A stretch of 14,826 bases of DNA from CAIVPM01 sp049242865 (lineage in GTDB: Bacteria; Bacteroidota; Bacteroidia; Chitinophagales; Chitinophagaceae). The notes beneath the pieces are model-generated. The model was not told the origin of the DNA. It did no database searches and saw only the letters and a program-made list of their open reading frames with translations. Below, in pieces: positions 7,757 through 14,826 of this stretch. The translations under genes were made by a program, and so were the position numbers. The stretch spans positions 1-14,826 of the forward strand of contig JBMLOR010000259.1 of the NCBI GenBank assembly GCA_049242865.1, written 5' to 3'. The stretch's first letter is position 1. The number at the start of each line of letters is the position of its first letter.

Positions 7757-8455
7757 TTAATTTTTTTTACTATTCATTTTCATTTGTAAAATATCAACCA
7801 ATAAAGAAAAAGCCATAGAGAAATAAATGTATCCTTTAGGTATTTCAATTCCAAAACCTTCTGTAATTAACGAAAACCCTATAAGTAGTAAAAAGGCTAA
7901 AGCCAACATTTTAAATGCAGGATGTTTGTTTACAAAACTGCTTATTGGTTCTGCTGCCACCATCATAATTAATACAGTTACTATCACCGCAACATACATT
8001 ACCCAAACTTCTTTAACCATTCCTATAGCTGTAATAATAGAGTCTACACTAAATACTAAATCTAAAATCAAAATTTGTATCAATACTTTGCTAAACGTTT
8101 TGGCGGCATTTGCAGCACTTGGTTCGTGATTACCTCCTTCGGTTTTATTGTAAATTTCTTTTGTACTCTTGTATAAAAGAAATAATCCACCCAAAATTAA
8201 GATTAACTCTTTACCTGTAATTTCATTATTAATTACTGTAAAAAGTTTTTTATCTAGTTTCATGATGATAGAAATAATCATCAATAAACCAACCCTCATA
8301 GCAGCTGCTAAAATTAATCCCCATTGTCGTGCCTTTTTTTGTTGTTCTTGAGGAAGTTTATTAGCAATAATCGAAATAAAAATTACATTGTCAATTCCTA
8401 AAACCACTTCCAATGCAATTAATGTTAATAGAGAGATAAAAATTTGATAGTCCAT
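7757..8455 (-). CDS. TerC family integral membrane protein
   Basis: This is a 232-aa multi-pass inner-membrane protein of the TerC/Alx family. Members are linked to metal-ion export (manganese in Alx and MeeY) and, in ter operons, to tellurite resistance. The diagnostic intramembrane acidic motifs are present in both halves: LEVVLGIDNVIFISI (residues 15-29, with E16, D22 and N23) and LDLVFSVDSIITAIGM (131-146, with D132 and D138). Seven or so hydrophobic helices can be picked out, with a hydrophilic loop at about 101-120 (KTEGGNHEPSAANAAKT). No other ter genes are nearby, so a tellurite role is unsupported; metal homeostasis is the better inference. The gene lies 66 bases downstream of the YdeI-like gene and 3 nt upstream of the broken small membrane protein gene. 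Confidence 0.92.
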   Translation of the reverse strand: MDYQIFISLLTLIALEVVLGIDNVIFISIIANKLPQEQQKKARQWGLILAAAMRVGLLMIISIIMKLDKKLFTVINNEITGKELILILGGLFLLYKSTKEIYNKTEGGNHEPSAANAAKTFSKVLIQILILDLVFSVDSIITAIGMVKEVWVMYVAVIVTVLIMMVAAEPISSFVNKHPAFKMLALAFLLLIGFSLITEGFGIEIPKGYIYFSMAFSLLVDILQMKMNSKKN

Positions 8456-8521
8456 AATTTTATATAACAGTTGTATAATATTAAAGGTTTAAACAAAAAT
8501 GAAAGAAGTTTAAATTTAATG

Positions 8522-9109
8522 TTATTCCATGTTTGCTTTTTTGTTTTCAGCAGCTTTTAAAACTGCAAGCGTAATTCTTTTTGTTTTTGTAGCAGGTGTT
8601 TTGGCGTTCAAAATCCATTCTAAAATAGCTCGTTTACTACTTCTATTAAAATTATCCCAATTTGTTTGTGCAGTTTTATTTTTATTTAATAACAGTTGCA
8701 TTTCATCAGGTACGATTAAATTTTCAACATCATCTAAGGCAGTCCAAGTACCAGTTTCTTTTGCAAGCTCAATAGATAGTAAGCCGGCTTCTTCAATTTT
8801 ATTAGCTGCGAGTAATCGTTCTACTTTTAGTTTGTTTACTTTACTCCAATTACTTTTAGGGTTTCTGACACTAAAGTATTGATAAAAACTGTGTTCGTCT
8901 CGTTTGTTTATTTTGCTATCAATCCATCCAAAGCAAATGGCTTCATCTACAGCTTCATCGTAGGTTACAGAAGGTATTCCACTATTTTTTTTGTAGATAA
9001 TTAAGAATATCGATTGCTGTGTTTTATGATTTTTTTGCAACCATTTTCGCCATTCTTTTTGATTAGCTGCAACAGTAGTAGCAATGCCTTTGTGAAGTTC
9101 TTGTTGCAT
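8522..9109 (-). CDS. YdeI/OmpD-associated family protein
   Basis: This 195-aa cytosolic-looking protein has no signal peptide. It belongs to the YdeI/OmpD-associated family, annotated in places as bacteriocin-protection proteins; the biochemical function is not established. Family features visible are the N-terminal WRKWLQKNHKTQQSIFLIIYKK segment in part (residues about 20-41), YDEAVDEAICFGWIDSKIN (50-68), the FSVRNPKSNWSKVNKLKVERL block (about 79-99), and a C-terminal helical part with KRAILEWILNAKTPATKTKR. The start sits 12 nt after the OstA-like stop on the same strand, so it is probably the third gene of an mce-ostA-ydeI unit. That gives a possible envelope link by context only. Confidence 0.85.
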   Translation of the reverse strand: MQQELHKGIATTVAANQKEWRKWLQKNHKTQQSIFLIIYKKNSGIPSVTYDEAVDEAICFGWIDSKINKRDEHSFYQYFSVRNPKSNWSKVNKLKVERLLAANKIEEAGLLSIELAKETGTWTALDDVENLIVPDEMQLLLNKNKTAQTNWDNFNRSSKRAILEWILNAKTPATKTKRITLAVLKAAENKKANME

Positions 9110-9121
9110 ACAGATGATGTT

Positions 9122-10756
9122 TTAATTACCCAAAATATCAAATTTAGATTTAGGTCTTTTTTCATCTAACCAATTAAACCCTTTTACTTTTAAGCCATCA
9201 TGATTAACTTGCTTTATAGGGTACATAGTACCATTTAAGTTATTTACAAAAACTACTCTTTGCGGTTTATTGTTTAAAAAACTAACTGTAATTAAATCGC
9301 ATGTACTACTATTTACACCAATTAATTTTTTAAATTCGTCTTCGGCATAATATATATTTTCTGCAGGTGTTCCTTTTGCAATTAAAGTATCAATTTTTCC
9401 TTCTTTAAAAAATCCATTAATAGTATTACCTCTAACTTGATTAAAGAATTTTGTACCCACTTTACTGATGCTGATGGCATTTTCCCAAACCTCTAATTTA
9501 TGTGGTTTTTGTTTTTTGGTGTACATATATATAGTATCTCCTGTAAGTTGATTATCCCTTGCCCATGCAATTGGATTTTTCATCAGCCGAAATACTGAGT
9601 CGTAACTGCTGTAAAACATACTATCAGCAGTTGCTTGTAAACTATCGTTAAATATTTTTACATTATAATAAGCTTCAAAAAAACGGTTGTTGCTGCTATC
9701 TTTATTAAAATTAAACTTCATGTTTTTAGGCTGAGCTTTTCCGTGTAATTGAAAGTTTCTGAAGCCAACTATATCTGTTAATCTGCCACTATATAATGTA
9801 TCTGCAGTAATATAAGTTGTATCTGCATCTTGCCTTATTAGCAAAATTGGTTTTTGAGTAGCTAAAAAAGTATTAGTTTTTTTATTGGTTTTAATGTTAT
9901 TGGCTATTAAATCTTGGCCATTTAAAGTGTCTTTAGTTTTGTATACAGCATTGCCTACAAATTCTCCAAATCCTGAGCTATCTTCAATAGCCATTTTATC
10001 TGCTGTAAAAGTATAAGCACTATCATCTATGGTACTTCGAGATAAAAACTTGCCTTTTTTTGTTTTTAAATCATAATAGCCTTCTTTGGTAGTAATGGTA
10101 GTTTTGCCATTTATGATTTTAGTTGGGCAAACAAAATTTGAAATTTCTGTATTTAGATTATACAATAAAGTATCCGTATAAATTTTGTATTCGGGATTGA
10201 TAAGTACTACTTTTCGTTTAAAATAAACATCTCTAACATCTCCATAGTAATATCCTTCAACACTTGTAAGTGTAGTTTTACCGTTCACAATTTTTCCTCC
10301 ATTGGTATATGTGCCAATTTTAATGCCAACATCGTAAGTTAAATCGTTTGTGGTTAAGGTTCCTTTGCCATCGGTTAATCTTACTTTGTTTTTAAGATAA
10401 GCACGTTTTTCTTTTCCTAAATACTTTACGTATTGTGCGTATGTGTGAATGCTATCGGCGTCATTAATATGTACGTTGCCAAAGGCTTCCAACATATTTT
10501 CTTTTTCGTTTAGTAAAATACTATCAGCATAAAACAAAGTTTGGTCTTGCTGTACAATAGCATTTCCTGCAAGCGATAAAAATACTTTATTACTATCTAT
10601 GGCTTGCCGATTATAACGTTCTGCCTTAATAAATTCAATTCTTTTACCTTGAGGTACAGTATCAGCAACTGCTGTTCTTTGAGCCAATGAATTAAATGTA
10701 ACTAAGGTGCTTAACAAAACTAATAGCAGCTTATTTTTTAGATAGATACAGCTCAT
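9122..10756 (-). CDS. OstA/LptA-like envelope (LPS transport) protein
   Basis: This 544-aa exported protein has an N-terminal signal peptide (KNKLLLVLLSTLVTFNSLAQ, about residues 7-26). The mature part is almost entirely beta-rich with repeating patterns such as GNVHINDADSIHTYAQY, KTTLTSVEGYYYGDVRDVYF and KTTITTKEGYYDLKTKKG. These match the OstA-like N-terminal domain (LptA/LptD jelly roll) found in Bacteroidota, where such proteins are thought to bridge LPS through the periplasm. It lacks a C-terminal LptD-type barrel, so it is LptA-like and longer than E. coli LptA (185 aa), with several consecutive OstA-type modules. It lies 12 nt downstream of the Mce/MlaD gene, a pairing I recall as common in this phylum. 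Direct proof of LPS binding is not possible from sequence. Confidence 0.85.
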   Translation of the reverse strand: MSCIYLKNKLLLVLLSTLVTFNSLAQRTAVADTVPQGKRIEFIKAERYNRQAIDSNKVFLSLAGNAIVQQDQTLFYADSILLNEKENMLEAFGNVHINDADSIHTYAQYVKYLGKEKRAYLKNKVRLTDGKGTLTTNDLTYDVGIKIGTYTNGGKIVNGKTTLTSVEGYYYGDVRDVYFKRKVVLINPEYKIYTDTLLYNLNTEISNFVCPTKIINGKTTITTKEGYYDLKTKKGKFLSRSTIDDSAYTFTADKMAIEDSSGFGEFVGNAVYKTKDTLNGQDLIANNIKTNKKTNTFLATQKPILLIRQDADTTYITADTLYSGRLTDIVGFRNFQLHGKAQPKNMKFNFNKDSSNNRFFEAYYNVKIFNDSLQATADSMFYSSYDSVFRLMKNPIAWARDNQLTGDTIYMYTKKQKPHKLEVWENAISISKVGTKFFNQVRGNTINGFFKEGKIDTLIAKGTPAENIYYAEDEFKKLIGVNSSTCDLITVSFLNNKPQRVVFVNNLNGTMYPIKQVNHDGLKVKGFNWLDEKRPKSKFDILGN

Positions 10757-10768
10757 TAAACTTGAGGA

Positions 10769-11773
10769 TTATTTGTTACGTGTTGTATCTAAAGGAGCTT
10801 GCAATGCACCACCTTTTTCTTTTTTACCAAAAACAGAAATGTTTACATATCTTTTTGGATGTGTTCTCAAATCGTCCATTAAAATATTTGCACTTCTTAC
10901 AGTGTTTGTGAGATTGTTGTATAATGCTTTATCATTCATCAATAAACCTAAACTTCCATTGTTGCTATTTAATTTAGAAACTGCAGTGTTTAAAGTTTCG
11001 AGTGTAGTTTTCATTTTATTAAGTAACCCATCAATATCTGCTTTGCTTAGGTTTTTTGTTGTAGTTTCTATGTTCTCTAAAGTGCCATTAATTTTATCGT
11101 TTTGGTTATTTAAATTGCTAGTAAAGTTGCTCATATTAGTCATGCTTTTTGCTAATGCACCATTTTGTTGATTCAGCATGTCGTTTAATGAAGCACTTGC
11201 TTTTGTTAAATTTTCAGTTAGCTTTTGAATATTAGCAACACTAGTTTGCAAGTTATTTTTGGTATTTGGATCAACGATTGAATTAAGATTTTGTAAAGTG
11301 CTATTTAAAGTAATCAAAGTTTTATTTAAGTTGTCGCCAATAGGATCTAATTTGTTCGAAAGTTTATCAATCATTCCCAAAGGATTTTCAGTTTTTATGG
11401 TTTCCCCATCTTTTAAAAAATGTACGGTATCGTTTCCTAAAGATATTTCTATGGTTGGTGTACCTAAGGGTGCTGATGAAATTGTAGCTATAGAATTTGC
11501 AGGAATGTTATAACTCGTTTTTAGTTTAATGCCAACTTTAATTAGTCTTAAATTGGCATCAACATTTTCTATTTCGTAAACACTGCCAATAGGAAAACCA
11601 TTCACCATTACAGCATGAGATACCATTAAACCTTTTGCATCAGGAAACTGAGCATAAATGTAATGGCCTGTTTTTAGCAAACTTCTTCCTTTTAAAAAAT
11701 TAAATCCTAACACTAATAAAGTAATGGCAACAGCAGTTAGTGCACCTACTTTGGTTTCGTTACTAATCTTCAT
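10769..11773 (-). CDS. Mce/MlaD domain lipid-transport protein
   Basis: This 334-aa protein is anchored by one N-terminal transmembrane helix (about residues 9-27, VGALTAVAITLLVLGFNFL) and followed by an MlaD/Mce domain. The visible signature is DAKGLMVSHAVMVNGFPIGSV (about 45-65 in part) and SAPLGTPTIEISLGN. The region from about residue 140 to 300 is a long helical, Asn/Leu/Thr-rich coiled coil typical of Mce tails that form a periplasmic tube. The family carries phospholipids between inner and outer membranes with an MlaE/MlaF ABC transporter, but those partner genes are not in the window. The gene is the first of the mce-ostA-ydeI series, downstream of the phoH terminator, so it needs its own promoter. 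Confidence 0.92.
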   Translation of the reverse strand: MKISNETKVGALTAVAITLLVLGFNFLKGRSLLKTGHYIYAQFPDAKGLMVSHAVMVNGFPIGSVYEIENVDANLRLIKVGIKLKTSYNIPANSIATISSAPLGTPTIEISLGNDTVHFLKDGETIKTENPLGMIDKLSNKLDPIGDNLNKTLITLNSTLQNLNSIVDPNTKNNLQTSVANIQKLTENLTKASASLNDMLNQQNGALAKSMTNMSNFTSNLNNQNDKINGTLENIETTTKNLSKADIDGLLNKMKTTLETLNTAVSKLNSNNGSLGLLMNDKALYNNLTNTVRSANILMDDLRTHPKRYVNISVFGKKEKGGALQAPLDTTRNK

Positions 11774-11777
11774 ATGG

Positions 11778-11785
11778 CAAAACTA
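11778..11785 (-). promoter_or_regulatory. Possible -7 box for the mce-ostA-ydeI unit
   Basis: TAGTTTTG on the minus strand matches TAnnTTTG exactly, but it ends only four bases from the ATG at 11773. The nearest upstream TTG (11812-11814) is 26 nt away, longer than the usual 17-23 nt. If used, the mRNA would be leaderless. The unit must have some promoter here because a terminator lies just upstream. Confidence 0.3.
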
Positions 11786-11859
11786 AGGGTTTGTAGTACA
11801 TAGTTTATGGGCAAATTATGTATAGATAAACTTTAATTTTTTGTTATGATTTGGGGTGT

Positions 11860-11898
11860 AAAAACAAAGCCTCGCAGTATTTGCAAGGCTTTGTTTTT
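11860..11898 (-). terminator. Intrinsic terminator downstream of phoH
   Basis: A near-perfect hairpin lies four bases after the phoH stop. Arms 11860-11872 and 11886-11898 pair over 13 bp, then one C-A mismatch, then three more pairs, around a 5-nt loop (11877-11881). On the minus strand the right arm ends in GGCTTTGTTTTT, giving a U-rich tail. Because the A-run on the other side mirrors it, the element could also work on the plus strand. It separates phoH transcription from the mce unit. Confidence 0.85.
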
Positions 11899-11901
11899 AT
11901 A

Positions 11902-12867
11902 TTATCGTTGATGTTCGTCAGCTTCTTTTTGATAGGCTTTAATGATGGCTTTTACTAATCTATGTCGCACTACATCTTCTTCATCTAATTCAATATGTGC
12001 AATACCATCAATATTTTTTAATATTCTTTGAGCTTTATGTAAACCCGATTGTTGATTTTTGGGCAAATCAATTTGTGTAGGGTCGCCTGTTATTATAGCT
12101 TTTGCATTTGCTCCAATACGGGTAAGAAACATTTTTAATTGTAAATCGTTCGTGTTTTGAGCCTCGTCTAAAATTATAAATGCATTGTCTAAAGTTCGCC
12201 CACGCATGTAAGCCAAAGGTGCAATTTCAATGGTACGAGTTGTCATATAATAACCCAATTTGTCGGCAGGTATCATATCATCTAAAGCATCGTATAAAGG
12301 ACGTAAATATGGGTCTATTTTCTCTTTTAAATCTCCTGGTAAAAATCCTAAACTTTCTCCAGCTTCAACAGCAGGCCTTGTAAGTATAATTTTTTTAACC
12401 GTTTTGTTTTTTAATGCTCTAACAGCTAATGCAACTGCTGTGTAGGTTTTACCTGTACCTGCAGGGCCAATGGCAAAAACAATATCGTTTTTGTCGGCAG
12501 CTTGTACCATTTTTTTCTGATTGTTGGTACGTGCTCTAACAGTTTTTCCATTTGGTCCAAACACTAAAATATCATTAGGGTTTTTGTCAACAAAATGGTC
12601 AACAGTTTCGGCATCGTCGCCACCTAAAATTTGCTCAAAATATCCATCGCTTAAATGGCCATTTCTTTCGAGGTATTGAATTACTAAACTAATTTTTTCT
12701 TTTGCCGTTTCTATTTGCTCAGGTGCCCCACTCATTTTAATTTGTGTGCCACGAGATAAAATTTTAAGCAACGGAAATTTACGTTTTAATAAATCGAGCT
12801 TTGCATTGTTAACTCCAAAAAACTCAATTGGGTTAACGGTATCGAGGTTAATGATTGATTCTGTCAA
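11902..12867 (-). CDS. phoH: PhoH family ATPase (TTG start)
   Basis: This 321-aa cytosolic P-loop ATPase belongs to the PhoH family, often linked to phosphate starvation or RNA metabolism; its exact role is unsettled. An N-terminal KH-like region (about 10-70) precedes the ATPase core. The core shows Walker A GPAGTGKT (134-141), the family block RPAVEAGESLGFLPGDLKEK (164-183), Walker B IILDEAQN (231-238) and the sensor region LTRIG plus GDPTQIDLP (261-269). The start is TTG at 12865-12867: a TAA lies in frame 18 bases upstream with no ATG between, and the next in-frame methionine is residue 45, too late for the conserved N-terminus. A good promoter lies upstream and a strong terminator follows, so it is probably monocistronic. 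Confidence 0.94.
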   Translation of the reverse strand: MTESIINLDTVNPIEFFGVNNAKLDLLKRKFPLLKILSRGTQIKMSGAPEQIETAKEKISLVIQYLERNGHLSDGYFEQILGGDDAETVDHFVDKNPNDILVFGPNGKTVRARTNNQKKMVQAADKNDIVFAIGPAGTGKTYTAVALAVRALKNKTVKKIILTRPAVEAGESLGFLPGDLKEKIDPYLRPLYDALDDMIPADKLGYYMTTRTIEIAPLAYMRGRTLDNAFIILDEAQNTNDLQLKMFLTRIGANAKAIITGDPTQIDLPKNQQSGLHKAQRILKNIDGIAHIELDEEDVVRHRLVKAIIKAYQKEADEHQR

Positions 12868-12898
12868 TGTGAATTTTTTAAATTAAAAAAGTTTATTC

Positions 12899-12928
12899 CA
12901 AATATAAATTGTAACTGTAAGTAGGCAA
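12899..12928 (-). promoter_or_regulatory. Near-consensus promoter for phoH
   Basis: On the minus strand, TTG (12926-12928) is 19 nt from TATATTTG (12899-12906), an exact TAnnTTTG. Transcription would start near 12893, leaving a leader of about 26 bases that is very A/T-rich, ahead of the TTG start at 12867. Confidence 0.65.
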
Positions 12929-12958
12929 TAAAAAGGTTTTTAACAGGTTGTGCATAAA

Positions 12959-13438
12959 CTATAAATATCTTTCTTCAATAATGTTTTTGTGATGCAAAAA
13001 ATGTCCAAGATTCATGAAAGCAATTGCATTTGTAGTAATAGGATTACCATTTACAGTTCCAAAAGTATGCAACATATCTTGGCTTAAAGATTGAATAAAT
13101 AAATCTGATGCTAGCCTGTGGTGGGTAAATTCTTGTTTTAATGTATCGAACGAATTGGTGCTATTTACGGCTTGTTTTGCAAATTCATTTTCATCGAAAG
13201 AAGATAAAACCACATCGCTTTTTCGTGCCACAATTAGTGCACGATACATAAATACCCTTTCAGTATCTAACACATGCTGTAGTACTTGTTGCAATGTCCA
13301 TTTGCCATCGGCATAGGCAAAATTTGCTTTTTCATTGGGTAGGGTAAGATAAAATGTTACAATATCTTGTACATGATTACTGATAGCTTCTTCAATATTA
13401 TTGCCTTTAACCAAGCCAATATATTTCGAGAAATAGGC
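12959..13438 (-). CDS. DinB family protein, N-terminus lost in assembly gap
   Basis: The 159 residues visible here form most of a DinB-type four-helix metal-binding protein. This family includes DinB damage-inducible and thiol-transferase-like enzymes. The metal-ligand histidine pattern is visible: QHVLDTERVFMYRAL, then HHRLASDLFIQSL, then GHFLHHKNIIEERYL at the C-terminus. DGKWTLQQVLQHV (the usual KWT..E/Q.L.H entry) confirms the family. The start codon and perhaps 10-20 N-terminal residues are missing because the sequence runs into the N gap at 13439. It stops at TAG (12959-12961). Specific substrate unknown. The reading frame happens to agree with the upstream DUF2911 gene across the gap, but I treat them as two genes. 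Confidence 0.85.
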   Translation of the reverse strand, partial: AYFSKYIGLVKGNNIEEAISNHVQDIVTFYLTLPNEKANFAYADGKWTLQQVLQHVLDTERVFMYRALIVARKSDVVLSSFDENEFAKQAVNSTNSFDTLKQEFTHHRLASDLFIQSLSQDMLHTFGTVNGNPITTNAIAFMNLGHFLHHKNIIEERYL

Positions 13439-13538
13439 NNNNNNNNNNNNNNNNNNNNNNNNNNNNNNNNNNNNNNNNNNNNNNNNNNNNNNNNNNNNNN
13501 NNNNNNNNNNNNNNNNNNNNNNNNNNNNNNNNNNNNNN
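13439..13538. other. Assembly gap of exactly 100 N
   Basis: The run is exactly 100 N, the customary placeholder for a scaffold gap of unknown size. It falls between the C-terminal part of a DUF2911 gene and the N-terminal part of a DinB gene, so the true missing length is probably longer: it should hold the end of one gene, an intergenic junction and the start of the other. Confidence 0.97.
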
Positions 13539-13540
13539 TT

Positions 13541-14206
13541 TTGTGCTAGGGCTGCATCAATCCAAGTTTGGGCTTGTTTAAGATCTTTGCCTGTTTCGTA
13601 GTAGTAAGATGCTGCTGCAAAATATGGTTTTGTATCTTTATTAAATACATTATCAATCTGAGCCATTACTTTAGCATCTACGTTAGTGCTTATTGGTAAT
13701 GCTACAAAACTGTTTTCCCACATCATTTCTAAATGAATAGTAGAATTAGTTATGCTACCAAATTGAATGGTAAAAGTTTCTACTTTATCACTTAGTTTTT
13801 TTACTGGCACATTTACACGTACCACATCATTTTCTTGTTTGTATAATGATGGGCTGTTTACATTTACATCTTTAGTTATAATTAAAGTAAAAGCATCGGC
13901 ATTAGGAATGCATAAAAAACCGTATTTGCCAGCCTTTACTGCAACGCCACCAATAGTAACATCGTCACTAAAAGTTAAAGTTGTAGCACTATTAGCACCT
14001 GTACGCCAAACTTTGCCAAAAGGAACTAAATCGCCAAATCCTTTACGATTTTTTAAACTTGGGCGACTATAGCTTAATTCAATATTACCTACACCAAAAG
14101 CTTGTTTTACAGTTTGTAAAGGTGAAGGTTGTGGCGTAGTTAGTTGTTGTGCTGTGGCAACTTGCAATGTTAATATTGCAAAAGCAATAGAAAGTAATTT
14201 TTTCAT
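13541..14206 (-). CDS. DUF2911 domain exported protein, C-terminus lost in assembly gap
   Basis: The 222 residues visible start with a signal peptide (KKLLSIAFAILTLQVATAQ, residues 2-20), so the protein is exported. The DUF2911 region follows with VGNIELSYSRPSLKNRKGFG, FGKVWRTGANSATTLTFSDD (about 64-82), GKYGFLCIPN and IHLEMMWEN. After that comes the start of a helical, TPR-like tail (YYYETGKDLKQAQTWIDAALAQ region, about 201-222) that in full-length relatives continues for roughly 40-60 residues. Function of DUF2911 is unknown. It is divergent from efp. No partner is obvious; the downstream DinB gene lies beyond the gap on the same strand. Confidence 0.88.
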
Positions 14207-14229
14207 TTTATAAAAATAATTTTAAGCAA

Positions 14230-14237
14230 CAAATGTA
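14230..14237 (-). promoter_or_regulatory. -7 box for the DUF2911 gene
   Basis: TACATTTG on the minus strand is an exact TAnnTTTG match and would start transcription about 15 bases before the ATG at 14206. No TTG is seen at the proper upstream distance, so only the -7 half is supported. Confidence 0.45.
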
Positions 14238-14345
14238 TAGTTTGAGTAATGATATTTTTTATTTTTTGGATGAATGCGTTATCGGTAGGGGGAATTTTTA
14301 GCTTTAAAATGACTATGCTTCAAAATGGTAAAAAACATTAAAATT

Positions 14346-14374
14346 TTGCCTTTTTGACATATACCCTACATTTG
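14346..14374 (+). promoter_or_regulatory. Near-consensus promoter for efp
   Basis: TTG (14346-14348, within TTTTG) is separated by 18 nt from TACATTTG (14367-14374), an exact TAnnTTTG. Expected transcription start is near 14380, giving a leader of about 13 bases before the ATG at 14393. The box sequence is identical to that of the divergent DUF2911 gene. Confidence 0.65.
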
Positions 14375-14392
14375 CAGCCTTAAAAAATAATT

Positions 14393-14826
14393 ATGGCAAC
14401 AACATCTGATATTAGCAGAGGTATGGTTCTTAAGCTTGATAATAGCTTGTATAGCGTAGTAGAATTTGGTGAAAATAAAACAGCAAGGGCTGCTGCTAAA
14501 GTATGGGCTAAATTAAAAGGCGTTGATAATAAAAGAACAATTGAAAAAACTTGGAACAGTGGCGAAACTGTTTTTCCGGTAAGAGTTGAAAAGAAAACTT
14601 TTCAATATTTATATCAAGACGATAGTGGTTACAACTTAATGAATACTGAAACTTACGAGCAAATTGCTGTAAGTGGCGAAATGATTGATGGTGTGGAGTA
14701 TTTAAAAGATGGTGCTGAAGTTTTTGTATTAATTAATACTGAAACTGAACAACCTATTGGTGCTGAGTTGCCAGAAAAAATTGTTGTATTAATTACTTAT
14801 TGTGAGCCAGGTGTAAAAGGTGATAC
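14393..14826 (+). CDS. efp: Translation elongation factor P, partial (C-terminus off the window)
   Basis: EF-P binds between the ribosomal P and E sites and relieves stalling at polyproline stretches. The 144 complete codons visible cover domain I (about 1-64), domain II (about 65-126, with FQYLYQDDSGYNLMNTETYE and PIGAELPEKIVVLITY) and the start of domain III (EPGVKGDT); about 40 residues are missing. The N-terminus MATTSDISRGMVLKLDNSLY is typical of Bacteroidota EF-P. The odd part is the domain I loop: where E. coli reads EFVKPGKGQAFARV, this protein reads EFGENKTARAAAKV. The normally modified Lys34 aligns without gaps to Thr30, with Lys29 and Arg32 on either side. It is not YeiP as far as I can tell, but a paralogue cannot be excluded. 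Confidence 0.93.
   Translation, partial: MATTSDISRGMVLKLDNSLYSVVEFGENKTARAAAKVWAKLKGVDNKRTIEKTWNSGETVFPVRVEKKTFQYLYQDDSGYNLMNTETYEQIAVSGEMIDGVEYLKDGAEVFVLINTETEQPIGAELPEKIVVLITYCEPGVKGD

Noticed and set aside
7757..8455. Tellurite resistance locus based on the TerC protein.
   Set aside because: No TerA, TerB, TerD, TerE or TerZ gene is nearby; stand-alone TerC proteins are widespread and better tied to metal homeostasis.
12868..12892. A T6/A6 inverted repeat in the phoH leader as a regulatory hairpin.
   Set aside because: Only A-T pairs in a very A/T-rich leader; no conserved riboswitch features or tail.
12959..14206. A novel DUF2911-DinB two-domain fusion protein.
   Set aside because: The join is a 100-N placeholder gap; shared frame is a one-in-three chance and both halves look truncated.
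1..14826. A defence system, mobile element, CRISPR array or tRNA/rRNA gene.
   Set aside because: No transposase, integrase, nuclease cassette, regularly spaced repeats, flanking inverted repeats or structural RNA motifs were seen; all sizeable genes match housekeeping families.

Overview
This window is a low-GC piece of a Bacteroidota chromosome. The evidence is the gene families (OstA-like and Mce/MlaD envelope proteins, an epimerase-type threonine dehydrogenase, DUF2911 and DinB proteins, a CrtD-type carotenoid desaturase) and several upstream elements matching the Bacteroidota sigma-A promoter (TTG, 17-23 nt, TAnnTTTG). There are no Shine-Dalgarno-like sites. The EF-P and other protein sequences look most like Chitinophagaceae to me, but that family placement is from memory. 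It reads as ordinary chromosomal housekeeping DNA: I see no phage, transposon, CRISPR array, tRNA or rRNA.

Layout. 1-1373 (-): a SulP anion transporter running off the left edge, divergent from 1489-3747 (+), a full-length bifunctional (p)ppGpp synthetase/hydrolase. This converges tail to tail, with one base between stop codons, on a minus-strand isoprenoid/carotenoid pair (idi then crtD-like, 3 nt apart). Next on the minus strand is a tdh-bioD pair (3 nt apart) with a clear promoter. Then come TerC and a small membrane-protein gene broken by a one-base frameshift, and an envelope cluster (Mce/MlaD, OstA-like, YdeI-like). A strong hairpin terminator separates that cluster from phoH, which uses a TTG start and has a near-consensus promoter. 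At the right end a DinB gene and a DUF2911 gene are separated by a run of exactly 100 N, which makes them look falsely like one fused gene. A divergent efp gene with a perfect -7 box runs off the right edge.

How the genes fit together. Rel handles the stringent response. Idi supplies DMAPP/IPP for carotenoids that the CrtD-like enzyme desaturates; the rest of that pathway is elsewhere. Tdh starts threonine breakdown and BioD makes dethiobiotin. The Mce and OstA-like proteins belong to lipid/LPS transport across the envelope.

The two points most worth a second look are the EF-P domain I loop, where the usual PGKG tip reads NKTA and the normally modified lysine position aligns with threonine, and the frameshifted two-helix membrane protein gene downstream of TerC.
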